From Mugil cephalus (taxonomy: Eukaryota > Chordata > Actinopteri > Mugiliformes > Mugilidae): a DNA stretch of 64,000 nucleotides. Positions 1-20,819 of this stretch are shown piece by piece (position 1 is the first letter of the stretch; each line of letters begins with the position of its first letter). The translations under genes and the position numbers were made by a program. The stretch lies in assembly GCF_022458985.1 (NCBI RefSeq), contig NC_061789.1, positions 17,392,357 to 17,456,356 of the forward strand, written 5' to 3'. Under the pieces are notes generated by a model. That model had not been told where the DNA came from and searched no databases. It saw only the letters and a list, made by a program, of their open reading frames with translations.

Positions 1-157
1 AGGGAAACTTGAAAGTCCGGTTGGGCCACGCGAATCCAGCTGTGGAGTAAAGTTTGACAATATTAGACAAACGCGACCAGTACAAAAGCAACGGTACCTT
101 CAAAATAAAAGGACAGTTTTGGATACTATATTGATAATGGCATGACATATACATGCA

Positions 158-269
158 TTCTTCTTCTTCTTCTCCTTCTTCTTCTTCTCCTTCTTCTTCT
201 TCTTCTTCTTCTTCTTATTATTATTATTGTTGTTGTTGTTGTTGTCATCATCAACAGTAGTAGTAGTTT
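158..269. repeat. Compound trinucleotide microsatellite
   Basis: A run of TTC triplets (about 158-216, with two TCC interruptions) passes into TTA triplets, then TTG triplets to about 244, then short TCA and GTA/TAG triplets. The phase of three is kept while the repeat unit changes, which suggests one ancestral tract that mutated and re-expanded. Its reverse strand gives an open frame of poly-Arg, poly-Ile and poly-Thr that has no coding meaning. Confidence 0.9.
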
Positions 270-810
270 GCTAGTTGCTGTCATAAGACTAGTATTGTTG
301 TTATAGCTGTGATGTGCGAGGACGTAGGACAAGGCAATGAAGTTGTGATTATTTTGTTAATTAATTAATTAAAATTAATATTAATATTGGCTTTGATAAA
401 TTAAACCTTCCAGTTAACATATTTTTTTTGATGCAGGTGCCCCTCAAAATCCCACTACTGGTCATACTCCGACTCAGATTTATTGGTCATTTATTATGTT
501 ACATGTGTTATGCAAGTGTCTTGGTCTAAAACTTAAGTTTATTCACGACATTTTTACTTGATTTTATTGTTGAAGTTTTTGTACCGGAAGTGACATTCTG
601 TTTCTTCTTGCAGCTGCCTTGACCATAGTGAGGGAGTCGGAGTTGAGGAAAAGAAAAAAGTTAGCCAGGCATCACAAAGAAGGCAGCGTTCAGTTCATCA
701 ACATCAGAGCATTTCATTTTTGATCGTCGCTGAGGAACTGGTTGGGGGACTGATGATACGCTCTGAATAAATTGGCTTCAAGTTAACAGGTCTGTTTCAA
801 ACTTGGAAAG

Positions 811-2445
811 ATGCATTTTTGCACGACGTGGTCCGTTGCGCTCCTGCTGCCTCTGCTAATATCAGCACAGTATCAAGGGGACCACGGAATAGTGGTGCCG
901 GAGCATGGATTTTGCCAGCCGATTTCGATACCTCTATGTACGGACATAGCCTATAACCAAACCATCATGCCTAACTTAGTGGGACATTACAACCAGGAGG
1001 ACGCAGGGCTCGAGGTGCACCAGTTTTACCCCCTTGTGAAGGTACAGTGCTCTCCGGAGCTGAAGTTTTTTCTGTGCTCCATGTATGCGCCTGTGTGCAC
1101 AGTCCTGGAGAAAGCCATTCCGCCCTGCAGGTCAATCTGCGAGAGGGCCAAGCAGGGCTGCGAGGCTCTCATGAACAAGTTTGGTTTTCAGTGGCCGGAC
1201 CGATTGCGATGTGAGAACTTCCCAGTTCTGGGAAATGGACAAATCTGCGTGGGCCAAAACAACTCTGACCCCACCATCCCTCCCATCATGGCTGTCCCGG
1301 GGACCCAGGACCCCCCTATAGTCTCCTCGCGCGAGAAGCCGTTCCGGTGTCCATCAGTTCTCCAAGTGCCCCCGTATTTGAATTACACTTTTTTAAATGA
1401 GAAGGACTGTGCGGCTCCATGTGAGTCGTCAAGGAGCGGCGGGAATATGTTTTTTAGCAATAGAGAGATTCACTTCTCTCGCATATGGATCCTGGTCTGG
1501 TCTGTGCTTTGTTGTGCGTCTACGTTATTCACAGTAACCACATATTTGGTTGACATGCAACGCTTCAGATACCCCGAGCGACCTATCATTTTCCTGTCTG
1601 GCTGCTACACCATGGTATCTATAGCATACATAGCTGGCTACTTCCTCGGGGACAGGGTGGTGTGCAATGACAGCTTCAACCCCGATGGCTATAAGACCAT
1701 TGTCCAAGGCACCAAAAAGGAAGGCTGCACCATCCTCTTCATGATGCTCTATTTCTTCAGCATGGCCAGCTCCATCTGGTGGGTCATCCTGTCCCTCACC
1801 TGGTTCCTGGCAGCAGGTATGAAGTGGGGTCACGAAGCCATCGAGGCCAACTCACAGTACTTTCACCTGGCAGCCTGGGCAGTGCCGGCCGTCAAGACCA
1901 TCAGCATCCTGGCCATCGGGCAGATCGAAGGCGATGTGCTCAGCGGTGTCTGCTTCGTGAGTCTCAGCAACCTGGATCCGCTACGGGGCTTCGTCTTGGC
2001 CCCTCTCTTCATTTATCTCTTCATCGGCACCTCCTTCCTGCTGGCCGGCTTTGTGTCGCTGTTCAGAATCCGCACCATCATGAAACACGACGGCACCAAG
2101 ACGGAGAAGCTGGAGAGGCTGATGGTGCGGATAGGAGTGTTCAGCGTGCTCTACACCGTCCCCGCCACTATCGTTATCGCCTGCTTCTTCTACGAGCAGG
2201 CCTTTCGGCCACACTGGGAGCGGAGCTGGGTCAGTCACAACTGCAGGAGCCTGGCCATTCCCTGCCCCGTGCAGGCTGGACCCCACATGACCCCGGACTT
2301 CACCGTCTACATGATTAAATACCTGATGACACTGATAGTGGGCATTACTTCTGGTTTCTGGATCTGGTCTGGAAAGACTCTACACTCCTGGCATAAGTTC
2401 TACACAAGGCTCACTTATGGCAAGCAGGGAGAGACCACTGTGTAG
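811..2445 (+). CDS. fzd2: Frizzled-2-like Wnt receptor, single exon
   Basis: A complete 544-residue Frizzled, a seven-pass plasma-membrane receptor for Wnt ligands that signals through Dishevelled. An N-terminal signal peptide (about 1-19) is followed by the cysteine-rich Wnt-binding domain (about 29-150, including [20 protein letters not shown] and [15 protein letters not shown]), a linker with an N-glycosylation motif (QNNS), and seven hydrophobic segments from about residue 227. The Dishevelled-binding KTxxxW motif is at 522-527 (KTLHSW) and the tail ends in the PDZ ligand ETTV. The open frame has no intron, as is usual for FZD1/2/7. The subtype call rests on FZD2-like stretches ([43 protein letters not shown]). 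FZD7 normally ends ETAV, and FZD1 has KTLNSW in place of KTLHSW. The extracellular linker is shorter than in mammalian FZD2. The start is the first ATG before the signal peptide. Family is certain; FZD2 over FZD1 is very likely. Confidence 0.95.
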   Translation: MHFCTTWSVALLLPLLISAQYQGDHGIVVPEHGFCQPISIPLCTDIAYNQTIMPNLVGHYNQEDAGLEVHQFYPLVKVQCSPELKFFLCSMYAPVCTVLEKAIPPCRSICERAKQGCEALMNKFGFQWPDRLRCENFPVLGNGQICVGQNNSDPTIPPIMAVPGTQDPPIVSSREKPFRCPSVLQVPPYLNYTFLNEKDCAAPCESSRSGGNMFFSNREIHFSRIWILVWSVLCCASTLFTVTTYLVDMQRFRYPERPIIFLSGCYTMVSIAYIAGYFLGDRVVCNDSFNPDGYKTIVQGTKKEGCTILFMMLYFFSMASSIWWVILSLTWFLAAGMKWGHEAIEANSQYFHLAAWAVPAVKTISILAIGQIEGDVLSGVCFVSLSNLDPLRGFVLAPLFIYLFIGTSFLLAGFVSLFRIRTIMKHDGTKTEKLERLMVRIGVFSVLYTVPATIVIACFFYEQAFRPHWERSWVSHNCRSLAIPCPVQAGPHMTPDFTVYMIKYLMTLIVGITSGFWIWSGKTLHSWHKFYTRLTYGKQGETTV

Positions 2446-3243
2446 TTGAAAGGGACATCCAAATGTCCTGGCACTACTTTTGCTGTGTTTTATTACCTGC
2501 TCCTTATGTGATAGGTGAGTAGGACAGTGAATAGCTACAGGTTTTTACAGCAGTGGCATTTGCCTCGGCTTCATAGTCACACTTGCATGCCAAAATGAGG
2601 GTTAGGCTTTGACAGGATAAGTTGGATAAACACAGACTGAACCTGACGGTCTGAACAAACAACAATCATGGCTATGGATGTCATGTGCTGAGAAGCTCTC
2701 CCCGCTCTCTTTGGCTCTTCTCTTAAAGCCGCCATAAACTCCCAACAGAGCGAGGATCCAATAGGCGAGAAGACAAGGAACGAGCTGTGGAAAAAAGACT
2801 GTTTTGCTGTCTCTCTGTAAAGATTCCATATACAATTAAATTACATTGTAAATAGTATTTGTAAAGACATAAAATTATATATTTGTATTTAAATCTGTCA
2901 ATGTACCTACTTTACTTTTGCACTGTAAATATGCAATGAACTGACTTTTTTTGTTTGTTTTTTTTTGTAATTCCTACTTATATATGTCATGTTTTTATGA
3001 CAACAGTGTCTACATTTCAATCTTCTGGATGATTTACAGTTTTTTTTTTTGGCACACTACTTTGTTACAGTATCTCTTCCTTAACAAAAAACACATGCTG
3101 AGTCTCTGCAGAATGAATCTTCAACCGCTGTGTCAAAGGTTTGATTTTTTTTTTTTTTTTTTTTAATTTGTAGTTAAGGCGGAAACTTGTGTTTCCAATG
3201 TTTTGCCTCACCATATGTTCAGTATTCTTTTTTTATAATTAAA
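2446..3243 (+). other. Probable 3'UTR of fzd2
   Basis: AT-rich sequence with poly-T tracts follows the fzd2 stop. There is no AATAAA here, but ATTAAA variants occur at 2835-2840 and 3238-3243. Either could direct polyadenylation, so the true end is uncertain. No coding content is seen. Confidence 0.35.
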
Positions 3244-6200
3244 TTTTCTTGGTAACTAATCATTTCGCTTGAAAAAGGAAGGGTTATGTTGTTTTCTCAA
3301 GGGGGCAAGGGTTGGTCACACCTGGACATCTGTTGCCTCAAATTGGCGAGCAAGAGTAATGGAGATAATTGTAATTCTTAATGGAGACGAGCGTCTTAAC
3401 ACTAGCCTGTAGCCCTCAAGGCAACAGAAGGACTGAGTTCATGGTGAGATTGTCAATTAGACACTCCTCGCTTGTTAAACCCACTCTGTGAATATGTGCT
3501 GTAATATTTCGCATCGGCGTGTTTTGTGTCTGAGAAACTGGTGTCAACCTGTAAGAATGTGGTGGAGGGCTTCTTCGCACGTGTGCGCCAACATCGTCCT
3601 CAGGTGCTAAACATAACAAGAAACCCTTTTTTTTTTTTTTTTGCCTGTTGTGAGAGACCAACAGGAATCACCTGGCAAGAAAAGTCTGCGCTGTTGCATA
3701 GGTGTGAAAATGTTCCCGCCTGCCTGTTTGGTAAAGGGAAAACAGGGATATTCAGCCATGCTCAGCTATGCTGTGTTGTTGCTTCTCCGGAGCCAGAGTG
3801 CTTTTGTGCCAAGTTGGAATCCCCCAAGCCGCACACGGCTGAAACTGAACCTGCAGTGATGTCATGAAGTAGATGGGTGTGTTGGAGAAAACTGATCCTC
3901 TTGCCTCAGAGGAGAAGCTCTAGGCTAGAAGCAGAGAATGGCACGCACACATCGCACACTGTGCGCCTTTAAGTTGCTGTGTGAAAGGTTTACACGGGCT
4001 CCTGTAGCTGGACGTGCAGCGATCTCTTATGTTGGGCTGTAGATGTGCAGGTTATATCATAATCACTGTCAAAAGCATATAATAGTGCTGATACAAATGG
4101 AGTACTCTTGAATGAGCAGCTGCACAAGTTGATGTTTGTCTTTCTTATAGCCTTACCGGGGGTTAAATATATAAGGGTTGTAATAACAGACAGTTAAGGG
4201 TGATTGAAGGTATGTAGAGACACTCTGAAGGAGGGAAAAAACATAAATCTACCTGTGCCTGTTCTTTTCTGCCCCCCCCCTCTCTCCCCACACTCTACCC
4301 CCTCTCTTTGCTCAGATGAATGGGGGGAATGCGAGTGAGTCAGTGGAGCGGCGCTGGGCCTTCGCCTAGTGACAGACAGTCTCCTGTGTGTTGCTCACTT
4401 CAAAGGCCCGCTGAAACCTGACTAGCTCCTTGTAAACAGTGCAGCCTGGCCCAAAGGCCCACTTCCTGCGCTTAACTCAACTTAATGGCTGGCTTGTTTG
4501 GCTTTGCACTGAAGCAGAGTGACGGGCGAGGAGTGAGAGAACGAAGGGACGCGGCACGATGGTGGAGCGCCGGCGGCGCAGAGAGCGAGATTGTTCGGGG
4601 GGCTTAAGAGAAGGAGGGGTTTTGGAGAGGGCAGTGGAAAATTCAGTAGTATTCGGTCGCTTTTGTCTTCTGCCAGTGGAAATCAGTGAGAAAAAGGGGA
4701 AGAAACGGAGAAGGGATGTGATTGCGAATTTGTGATTGTTGCATGAACTGAAAGTTTTGGATCTCAGGCCATCGGAGATAAACTGAGTCAGATGCTTGTT
4801 AACTCCTGCCAGGAAAAAACTGCACAGAATATTTTGTGTCAGTCAGCCTCGTGTTCGCTGTATGTTTGATCCATCTGGAGCTGTTTTAAACAGAATTTAG
4901 TTAGCGCTCAGACCTTCTCTATAAATGCAGATAAGAGCTTGCGGTGCATGAAGGTTTATGTTTGAAAAGATCTGTGACAAATCTGCCGCACGAAATGAAC
5001 AAGGTGGGAGCCATCCAGATTAAGTTCTCTTTAATGTTGGTGCTCGGTGTTTCAGTGGCAGCCCTCTCCCATGTTGTTGCGCTCTGATCTTAAGCCGTGC
5101 ATGCAGCCATTTCCTGCTTGCTCGAGGGCAAGAAGGGACAAGCCGAGGATCAAATAGACAGAAAGAATGCTTCTCGAGTTGATATTATGATGTCGCTCTT
5201 ATTGGAAAAAGGCCTTGGCATGTCAGAGAGGGATCGTGTTCGGTGACAAAGGCCACTGTTCTCGCCGGTGCTTTGCAGCCATTGTTTAAAGTTGGTGCCA
5301 CAAACATTTTTCTACTGAAGAGTTGTACGGTTATCTACTGAGTATTTCACGCAACTGCGAAATAGCTTAAAAGAGACAAAGAACTGAGAAGAAAAGAGAA
5401 AAAAAAACAGTATCCAGACATGTAGGAAGCCTGTTTCTAATCAAATCTTGGCGCGAACTCAAGGAGAACTCAAGCTCAGAAGGCTGTATTAGTTACAGTC
5501 ATACATTATCCTAACCATAGGAGAGCAGCTGAGATTTTCCAGAGCACACACTATATCTATCTATCTTGCTTTCCCTTGAAATCTTAACAGAACGTGCAAT
5601 GTGTTCTTTCTCCTCCTGTCATTGCTTTCAGAGGTGGCCACTTTGAGTGGGATGGAGCTTAACAAGCTGGCAGGCTGAGGAAAGGTTCAAACGTGCATTT
5701 CGGTTTCTGACTTAGATTCGGGGGCCTCCGGCCATAAATGGCCGCCGTGATGAGGTGTCTTCACTTTCTTCATCGTCTAAATTACCCTTTGAAACTTGTC
5801 TCACTCTTCAGAGCCATGCTTTTTACTGAAAGACGTGTGACAAATCCCCCACGTTTGCCCCTTTTAGCTGTTATTATTTGAGCTGCTGTAGGACGACATT
5901 GTTTGGTACATCGTGCCCTGAAAATGCCTTAAAAACCAAATCTAGCCGTGCATATCGCATCTTTGCAGTAAAGGCAAATGCAGCAGAAACTTGAAGCGGG
6001 TTGAATCCCACAAGCTAGCTGGCCTTCCTTTCTTAATGGCTCCTTTTCATGCCTCGCACACACACACCATTTGTCTGTTGTTTCGCGGCCGACGAGCGCG
6101 CCGACCGTGCAGGAGTGGCTTTGATAGTAAGACAAACACGGCGAAGCTGTGGCGATTGACTCCGGGGCGTAAGGGAAGTTTATTTTGCTCCCGTTCTTCG

Positions 6201-6688
6201 GAGCGAGGGTGTACATGGCATCAGGGCAGAAAGCGGGGGGAGTGACTCAGAGTCCCTCCAGCTGCCGAGCAGCGAGGTGCTGACAGCTGCGTGACAGATA
6301 TTTTGGGAGCCTGTAGTGTTGCCTGGGATAATAATGGTCTTGATTGGTAGGGTTTTGTGCAGAGGGAAGGGAATGGTTAATGTGCATCCAGACACCACAG
6401 TGTGTACATAACCATTCCGCACTCATAAACATTCGGGGTGATTGCGCAAGTGGCAAGGATAACACAAGGAGGAACGGGGAAGGGAATGCTCTTCAGAGCT
6501 ACTGTGTTGTTGTTTTCTAACTTCGCATTTTGACACATTCATCATTTTATTCGGCTATTTTCTTTTATTATTCAGTCACAAATCTTGAGCTGATTGGCCG
6601 TGGAATCGAGGATACCAGCGAGAATACCTCATTCAAGCAAGAATTTGGTTTAGCAATGCCACTTGTTTTACTGTTTTAATTTTACACT

Positions 6689-6727
6689 TGATTGAATTAT
6701 CATTGTTTTACATTGATAATTCAATCA
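6689..6727. repeat. Perfect 14-bp inverted repeat (hairpin)
   Basis: TGATTGAATTATCA at 6689-6702 is followed by an 11-base loop and its exact reverse complement at 6714-6727. It lies in otherwise non-repetitive intergenic DNA. The arms contain TGATTGA/TCAATCA cores reminiscent of homeodomain or PBC sites, which is inference only. Confidence 0.85.
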
Positions 6728-7037
6728 GCCCCCCGCAGCCAGTAAAATTATTTCCGTGCCCTGTTAAATTAATACTGCAGCACACCGAGCACCTGCATCA
6801 GCGAGCGGACTCTGTGTATCAAACGGTGCGAGGTAGCGACACTATAATCCGATCTGTTACTTTCCCGTGGGCCTCAATAAGGCCTCAGGGTTCGAAGATG
6901 ACTTATTGAGTCGGCTCCTCTCTGGCGAGTGCTGGCCCCCTTCTTTAATGGAGGCCCTCCTAACAGCTCCTTCTGAGGAATTTACAGCCTTGGCCTCATC
7001 TCGCTTTAGTCCAGGAAAGAGAAGGCAGGGTGGGAAG

Positions 7038-7064
7038 CACGCACACACACACACACGCACACAC
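7038..7064. repeat. (CA)n microsatellite
   Basis: A short, slightly interrupted run of CA dinucleotides. Confidence 0.85.
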
Positions 7065-7677
7065 AGCAGCCTTGTCCCAACAGAGCCAGCAGTGGAAATG
7101 TACAGCTCCAGGCAGGGTGGCAGCAGAGGTGCCGTGTGAGCTTTTACTATCTGCGTTTTTGTTAATATAGATCTTTATTAGCTACTGAACTGAAACAGGG
7201 ATTTGCACATATTTTACATTCACAAATTCCCAAAATAAACCTTTTTAACACCTGCGTTCACAGCGTAGGGTAACACGGAAACAACAAACCACCTGACAAG
7301 TGAGTCTATTAAGCGCAACGTATGTAGCTCCAAATAATGTCAGCTTTAAAAGTAAAGTTAAAAAAAAATAAAAAACTTGAGAAAGAACAATCATAATGTA
7401 TCCTACATAATTATGTGTGTAGCAATAAAGAAGTTATGTTACTTTCTGAAGAAAAACTAGGAATGCCACCTTTCCACTAACTGACTGTTCTCTGTATTAA
7501 ACTAGCGTATAGATAACACAGAGAGTAATCCTCTGATGACAATATGATGAATGAATGTCTCTCTAAAGATATTCCTATTATTTATCTACACCACAGCTTC
7601 CAGGGTTTTGTTTATAAAGGTATTTCTTATAAAGGGCAGTGTACAGTAACAGAGACTGTACTTAAGTTAATCCTCTG

Positions 7678-7692
7678 CGTGTGTGTGTGTGT
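7678..7692. repeat. Short (GT)n microsatellite
   Basis: About seven GT units. Similar short GT or CA tracts occur elsewhere in the window, for example near 8180 and 22555. Confidence 0.7.
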
Positions 7693-9679
7693 TCACTACG
7701 TGCTTCTGAGCCTGTGTCCATGTGAGTAAATATATGTGAATGAGTGAGCGGTTATAGGAGGACCCCGGCTCTGCATGTTCTCTCTGTAATTTCACTCTCT
7801 GCAAAGCATAATCGCTTCCATGTGGGCCCTCGCCAACAACGGAGTGGTGGAGGGGCCTCAATGCAAAGGTGGGAGTGAGACACAGACACATTCAGGCTCC
7901 AAAATGTTCTCTACAGCCAAGCCTAAGGTCAAAGACATTTCTTCATATAACTGGGTGCTACACTGTAGTACTAAGTAGAAGTAAGCCAAACAGACAAACA
8001 GGTTTCACTTTGACATATCGAACCACAAATGTGTAATCTTTCAGGCATGTGTGCACCTCAGATAAAATCATATTTTTGCAATCTCTCAGTTTGTGAAATA
8101 GCGGGAAGTCCAGGACAGATAATTTATTCCCATTAGTAATTTCCTTCGGAGAAGTTTTGTGGTTTTCCTTTGCGTTCTGTCTGTGTGTGTGTGTTCTTGA
8201 TGGTGCCTCCCTCTACACATGTTGAGCTATTGCCTGAAATGCCCAGAGGGCTTTGGGGCCGGACAGTCATGGTCAATTTGTGAAACCAATGAAGCGCAGA
8301 ACAGCAGGACCATTTGCACACGGGTCAGCGTTTAAAGATGCCTCTGCAGAGCTCATTTGCTTGTTGGTGGTATTTTAGGTTAAATCAACATGTTGGAATT
8401 TATTTCTAATAATAATAAAAATAATAATTAAATGCAAAACCCAAAGTAACATTTTAGTTTTATAATCTATCTACTATCTTTCCAACTGCTATCTTTCCCT
8501 TATTTCCAAAATGAGTTACTTTTGCATTGTTATGGTGAACAGCACCCCCTGCTGTTTTAACAGATGTACTGCTACAAAAAAAATACCACTGGAAGAAAAT
8601 CTTCAAAATAAATCTCCAAATAAAGCATGATTTTGATGCTGAAATTGCATCAAAATGGGCATCTTTTTGGTGTCCTATCATTGCAATTATACCTAGATAT
8701 TTGGATGATCACGTTTAACATCAAAGGCAATCAATTATCAAAGGCCTTCTGCAGAAAAACGTGGCCTCCCTCCCTACTTCTATAGTCAGAGGAAATTTAT
8801 GACTGTCCTGCGAGCACGACAACTGCCATGGGGGAAGTCAGGGGTCGCTGGTCAGCTAAAGTGTTGCATTTTACACTGCACCTCGGAAGCTTCAGGACAT
8901 TTGTGCAGAAAGTCTGAGTGTGTATTATTTGATAAAGTACACACACTGGAGAAAATGTCAACTGGTTCTTTAAGCCGCAGTTCTGCAGTGTGTGAATGAA
9001 TAAAGCACAGATGTGTGTGAGGCATGACATCAGACACTTTTTTCCAGTACTTGAGGCCATTCAAGAATCAACATGGCTTATACCACAGCTGGATACCACA
9101 GTTCTTGTAAACTGATCAAACCATTGTCATTTTATAAATCATATTTCTATGGGTGGGCTTTTCGGTCATAACTGAAATGGATGTATTGTGACAGAAGGAT
9201 GTCCCATCTCATGCTCCCCATCATAGTTTAATCTCTGCAGCTTTGAAAAACTTAATTGTATCGTTAATGATTGTTTTGTAATGTTAGCTGTTATGTCAGA
9301 GACTTGAGCGTGTTGGGGATTGCCAGTTTTCATAAATCCAAACTGTATATATATAGAACTATTTATGATTATAAGTACCAATGTAATACATTTTTGACAG
9401 AACTGACTTTTGTCAACTCTGCAGTTAAGAGGTGTAATTAGCTGAGCACACATTTTCACGTGATTACTGTCAAAGGCCCTTGTTTTGAAAGCGAACGTCC
9501 GACCACACTCTTACTTCCATCGTCTAACTGGAAAGCCCATTCTGACTCATTATAGTGGTTTGCATTACTTGTGGTTATAGGTTCTGCAAGAAGAAAAAAG
9601 AAGAAAAAAAGAACATCTGACACCAGAGGGCGCTGCATTTCACTTGTGGACTTGCACGCTTGATCACATGAAGTAAGTG

Positions 9680-9905
9680 TACACCAATCAAACATAACAT
9701 TATGACCGCCTTCCTAAAAATGTGTACCTCTCCCTTGTGCATCCAAAACAGCTGTGGCCTCAGTGGATCATCCCACAGATATTTGATCAGTTTGGGATCT
9801 AAAGAATTTGGGGGCCAGGTCAAGACCTTGTGCTGTCGTTCGTTAGTGTCATTGCTATGGGCTGGACGTGTCTGGTCTGGTCTTGGTGGGTGGTAAATGT
9901 CCAAA
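9680..9905 (-). pseudogene. Degraded Tc1/mariner transposase 3' fragment
   Basis: Read on the minus strand, this gives LTWPPNSLDPKLIKYLWD, a clear relative of the Tc1 catalytic-core signature WPPQSPDLNPIEHLWD that precedes the last acidic catalytic residue. Beyond it, at about 9680-9711, lies a terminal-repeat-like sequence containing CATAACATTATGACC, typical of one fish Tc1 lineage. Only the C-terminal part and one terminus remain. The segment lacks the HTH domain and the first two catalytic acids, so it is a dead relic. Confidence 0.75.
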
Positions 9906-9980
9906 CATCCAAACCAAACTGCAATGAATTGTTTCATACGTTCATCCCGTATTGCACTCGCAGTATGCAGCCTGACATTT

Positions 9981-10023
9981 AAGATAAGACCATCATTTTA
10001 ATTTATCCCAGAGTGGAAAAATA
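9981..10023 (+). repeat. LINE-tail-like fragment
   Basis: An AAGATAAGA motif is followed by TTTAATTTATCCCAGAGTGG and then AAAA. This resembles the TTTATTGATCCC...GGAAAT tail found at the 3' end of many fish retroposons. Related pieces occur at about 50101-50141 (reverse strand) and beside the GATA array at about 58444-58475. Confidence 0.5.
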
Positions 10024-11954
10024 TGGTTAAGGACAGTGTGCACAAGACAAATAAATACAAAAATAACAATTTAGTAGTAACAGTAACAGTAACAGTAGCA
10101 AGAGATTTTCCCATCTTGCGTATTTTTTCATTCTGCGTTTCCATTTTCTCTTTATACAACCTAATTCCTGGAATACATGCTTATTCACATTGCGTCACAT
10201 ACATAACTCTCCCGTTGCTATCTTGAGTCTACATCTATTCCCCCCATGTTTAGATGACAGATAGTTCTGCAAAGTCAAAGATGTTTTGGTTTTATCACAG
10301 GAGTCAATCATGGCCAGAAAGTAAACCAGGCGACTTGCACGCATACCTGCCATGCGATGAGAGGTGATCGGAATGTAGACAACAGTACAGTCTAATTGTT
10401 CTGTTGTGCGTTACATCTGGCCCCAGGCCTAAATTACAATAATCACGCCGCTATGGGCAAAGACTCTGTTGGGAGATATTCAACATTGTGACACTGTTTC
10501 CTTTTAATGAGCAGCTCTCCAGCTTTGAGCATTTCTGCCAACTTCCGCTGTGTTCGCGTCTTTTTCCCAGGAAACTGTCTTACAGTTTTGAGTCAGAATT
10601 TATTAGATACCATGACTATCACAGGAATGCAAGGGTGGTGATTTCACTTTCTATTGTGGCATTCAGTTGTGTTACTGTAGGACTTGCTGGGCTTTGTCTG
10701 AAACTTCTGCTGTTTTAGAAGAGCGATGAATGAATTTGCAAAACTGGCCCTTTCGGCTGTGCACTTCTAACACATTCGCTCTCTATTATGATCGGATCCT
10801 AACAATGATGTCTCTGTGTGTGCAGGCTTTTGGTAAATGTTTGATTTGGGAATTCGCCTTCCACAGAAACTAACACAAGTCCCTCACAGTGCTATTCTGT
10901 GTGATCACTGATGTGGAATTTAGGAAGCTGGGGGTGGAGTGGAGTGGAAAGAGATGTTATAATCCTATAATCTATAAGCGTCACTGTCCACCGACGTACA
11001 GCAACACGGTTAACTCGTACCACTAAGCCCAGTGTACCAAGGTTTGGATATAGTAAGACAGGATGATTTATTTGTTTCAATTCGTTTTTTCACGAGTGAA
11101 TCCTAAAATAAATAATGCCGACCGTGTGAGTGTGCCTAACCCAGCAGAACGCCACTATCCCAACACCATATGTTTTAACAACAGCAGGCCCCTCAAGAGA
11201 CATCTGTTGGTTACCATAGCGGCAGGTGGCTGTGTTAAAGTGACACTTTTACCGTAAAAAAAGAAGAAAAGCACAGCTTGGATGTGCTGTACCAGGACAG
11301 GATTTCACACTTAAAGCCACATGTGATTTAGAAGCCTGTCGGCTGCAGCGAAAGCTTTAGCTCACTGGCTTGAAATGAACCTTTGCAAGGCCGATGTGAC
11401 TGACATCACAAAGTTCAGCTGCGGCATTGACAAGCGAGAGCACAAACAGAGAAATCAATGAATAGCAGCGCATTCAACAAGCAGCACAATATCTGACCTT
11501 TGGATGGGTAGGTAGATAACCCCCTTCTTCCTCCCACTCTCTCTTTTCTGTCTTTCCTTATTTACCTGTAGTGTTTCTTCATTAGTCATGATAGTAAAAA
11601 ATGGTGGTTTGAACCTGCATTGAGCTTGTATACTCTCTTAATAGTGAATATTTAGAAGATAAGGAGCTATCTGGCTGATATGGCCAAAACAAAACAGACA
11701 CATTTGTCATGTAGGTGGAGTTTGTGTAGGGGAGGGTGAGAAAAGAGGGCTGTAGCATGTGTGAGGAGTGAGTGCACAGCTTCAGTGGCTCGGCAGAGAG
11801 TGAGAACGAGGGACTGAAGTGTGAGAGAGGGCAGGCTGCAGAGGCCCACGCCACAGCGACTGGTGGAAGGAAGTGTGACAATCAGCCCAGGAGATGACTT
11901 TGTGAAATTTCGTCTGTCCTTCCGTTCAGAGACCGGACCTTTTCTCAAACAGAC

Positions 11955-19698
<7,744 letters not shown>

Positions 19699-19924
19699 GT
19701 TCATACTCAGCAAAAAAACTGTATAAATACAATGTTCTTTGAGACCTTGAATAGATGCATTGAACTTTGTTGTTTTAATATGAGGGACACAACTGGGGAC
19801 CAGTCTGTATACCTTTTAAGTGTAGCTAGAAAGACATGTATTTTGTACAACATTTATATTATTCAGATGTATTTTGTTACAGACCTACATGCATAGAGGT
19901 TGATATTTCTTTACGGGATGTGGT

Positions 19925-19930
19925 AATAAA
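19925..19930 (+). terminator. Candidate polyadenylation signal, mylk5-like gene
   Basis: AATAAA lies 227 bases after the stop codon in AT-rich sequence. A second AATAAA at 20099-20104 is an alternative. Both lie before the convergent C1q gene, which ends at 20820. Confidence 0.5.
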
Positions 19931-20447
19931 CTGCCTTAGTTTCAGGTAAAACCGCAAATGTGTGTCTAGACTGGGTAATGGTGATTCGCTTTCCCAAACC
20001 TGTCTTCTGGCATGGATAAATCCATTTTGTGGAGAAAAAAAAATGTTGTTTGTACGTATTGAAGTTTCAATTCTAAAATCCTACATAAGTTTGTAGAAAA
20101 TAAAAATACATGTATATTATTTGCCGAACTTCACAGCTGTGAAGACTTGTGTGGAACTTGTGTAAATCTGTGCCAAACTACATGAAGTCATACAGGGAGA
20201 TATTTTTTAAAATATTTCCTTGACAAAAGAAAGTTGGCAGGATGTCTTGGGACAAACAACACCAAGAGAGAATCTATCAATGGACTATCCTGCTACAGAG
20301 GCTCAAAATCTATTCATTCTGTTGGTATTTTGATTTATTATAGCTGAATTTATTACATTCTTTCACAGATAACAAAGATAGCCATTGATTACATTGATTC
20401 TTTAGTTTCTTCGTCATCAGCTCAACTCACAACTCGAGTTTAGAATG

Positions 20448-20453
20448 TTTATT
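20448..20453 (-). terminator. Candidate polyadenylation signal, C1q gene
   Basis: TTTATT on the plus strand (AATAAA on the minus strand), about 370 bases beyond the C1q stop. Further copies lie at 20349-20354 and 20334-20339. Chosen only as the nearest canonical hexamer. Confidence 0.35.
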
Positions 20454-20819
20454 CATGGGTTACACTGAACAGGAGTATGAAGCAACAATCCAGGACAAAA
20501 CTGTATCCTTAGTCTAGTGTTTGTTGTGACAACTTTCAAAGAACAGGCATGCACAAGGATGACCTAGGCATTTGTAGAAAAAAACATAATACAGAAGATT
20601 TTTCTACTTTTAGGTGTCTACTTTTATCATATCTATAATTGCGTATCTTATTTTGTTACATTTCCATAATAAGTTATTCTGTATTTTCAGTGATCTTTTT
20701 ATAAAGCTGTTTGTGGGACAATATTACAATGTCAAAGATTCCACTTTTCAAGCTACCATTTAGCTGAGTGAATAAAGAAAACATAAAAAGCCATGTACCC
20801 TGCAATCACAGTGTTTGAG

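Larger units (their letters stand above)
3244..11954. other. Intergenic region between fzd2 and mylk5-like gene
   Basis: About 8.7 kb with no reading frame resembling a known protein; the open frames are short and lack domain signatures. It holds a hairpin palindrome (6689-6727), CA and GT microsatellites, a degraded Tc1 fragment (about 9680-9905) and a LINE-tail-like motif (about 9981-10023). The 4300-7000 part is less AT-rich and largely non-repetitive by eye, so it is a plausible place for regulatory elements, but nothing in the sequence alone proves that. Confidence 0.5.

Noticed and set aside
1525-2318. Several open frames of 100-180 codons overlapping fzd2 on both strands
   Set aside because: They are shadow frames of the conserved Frizzled coding sequence and have no domain of their own.
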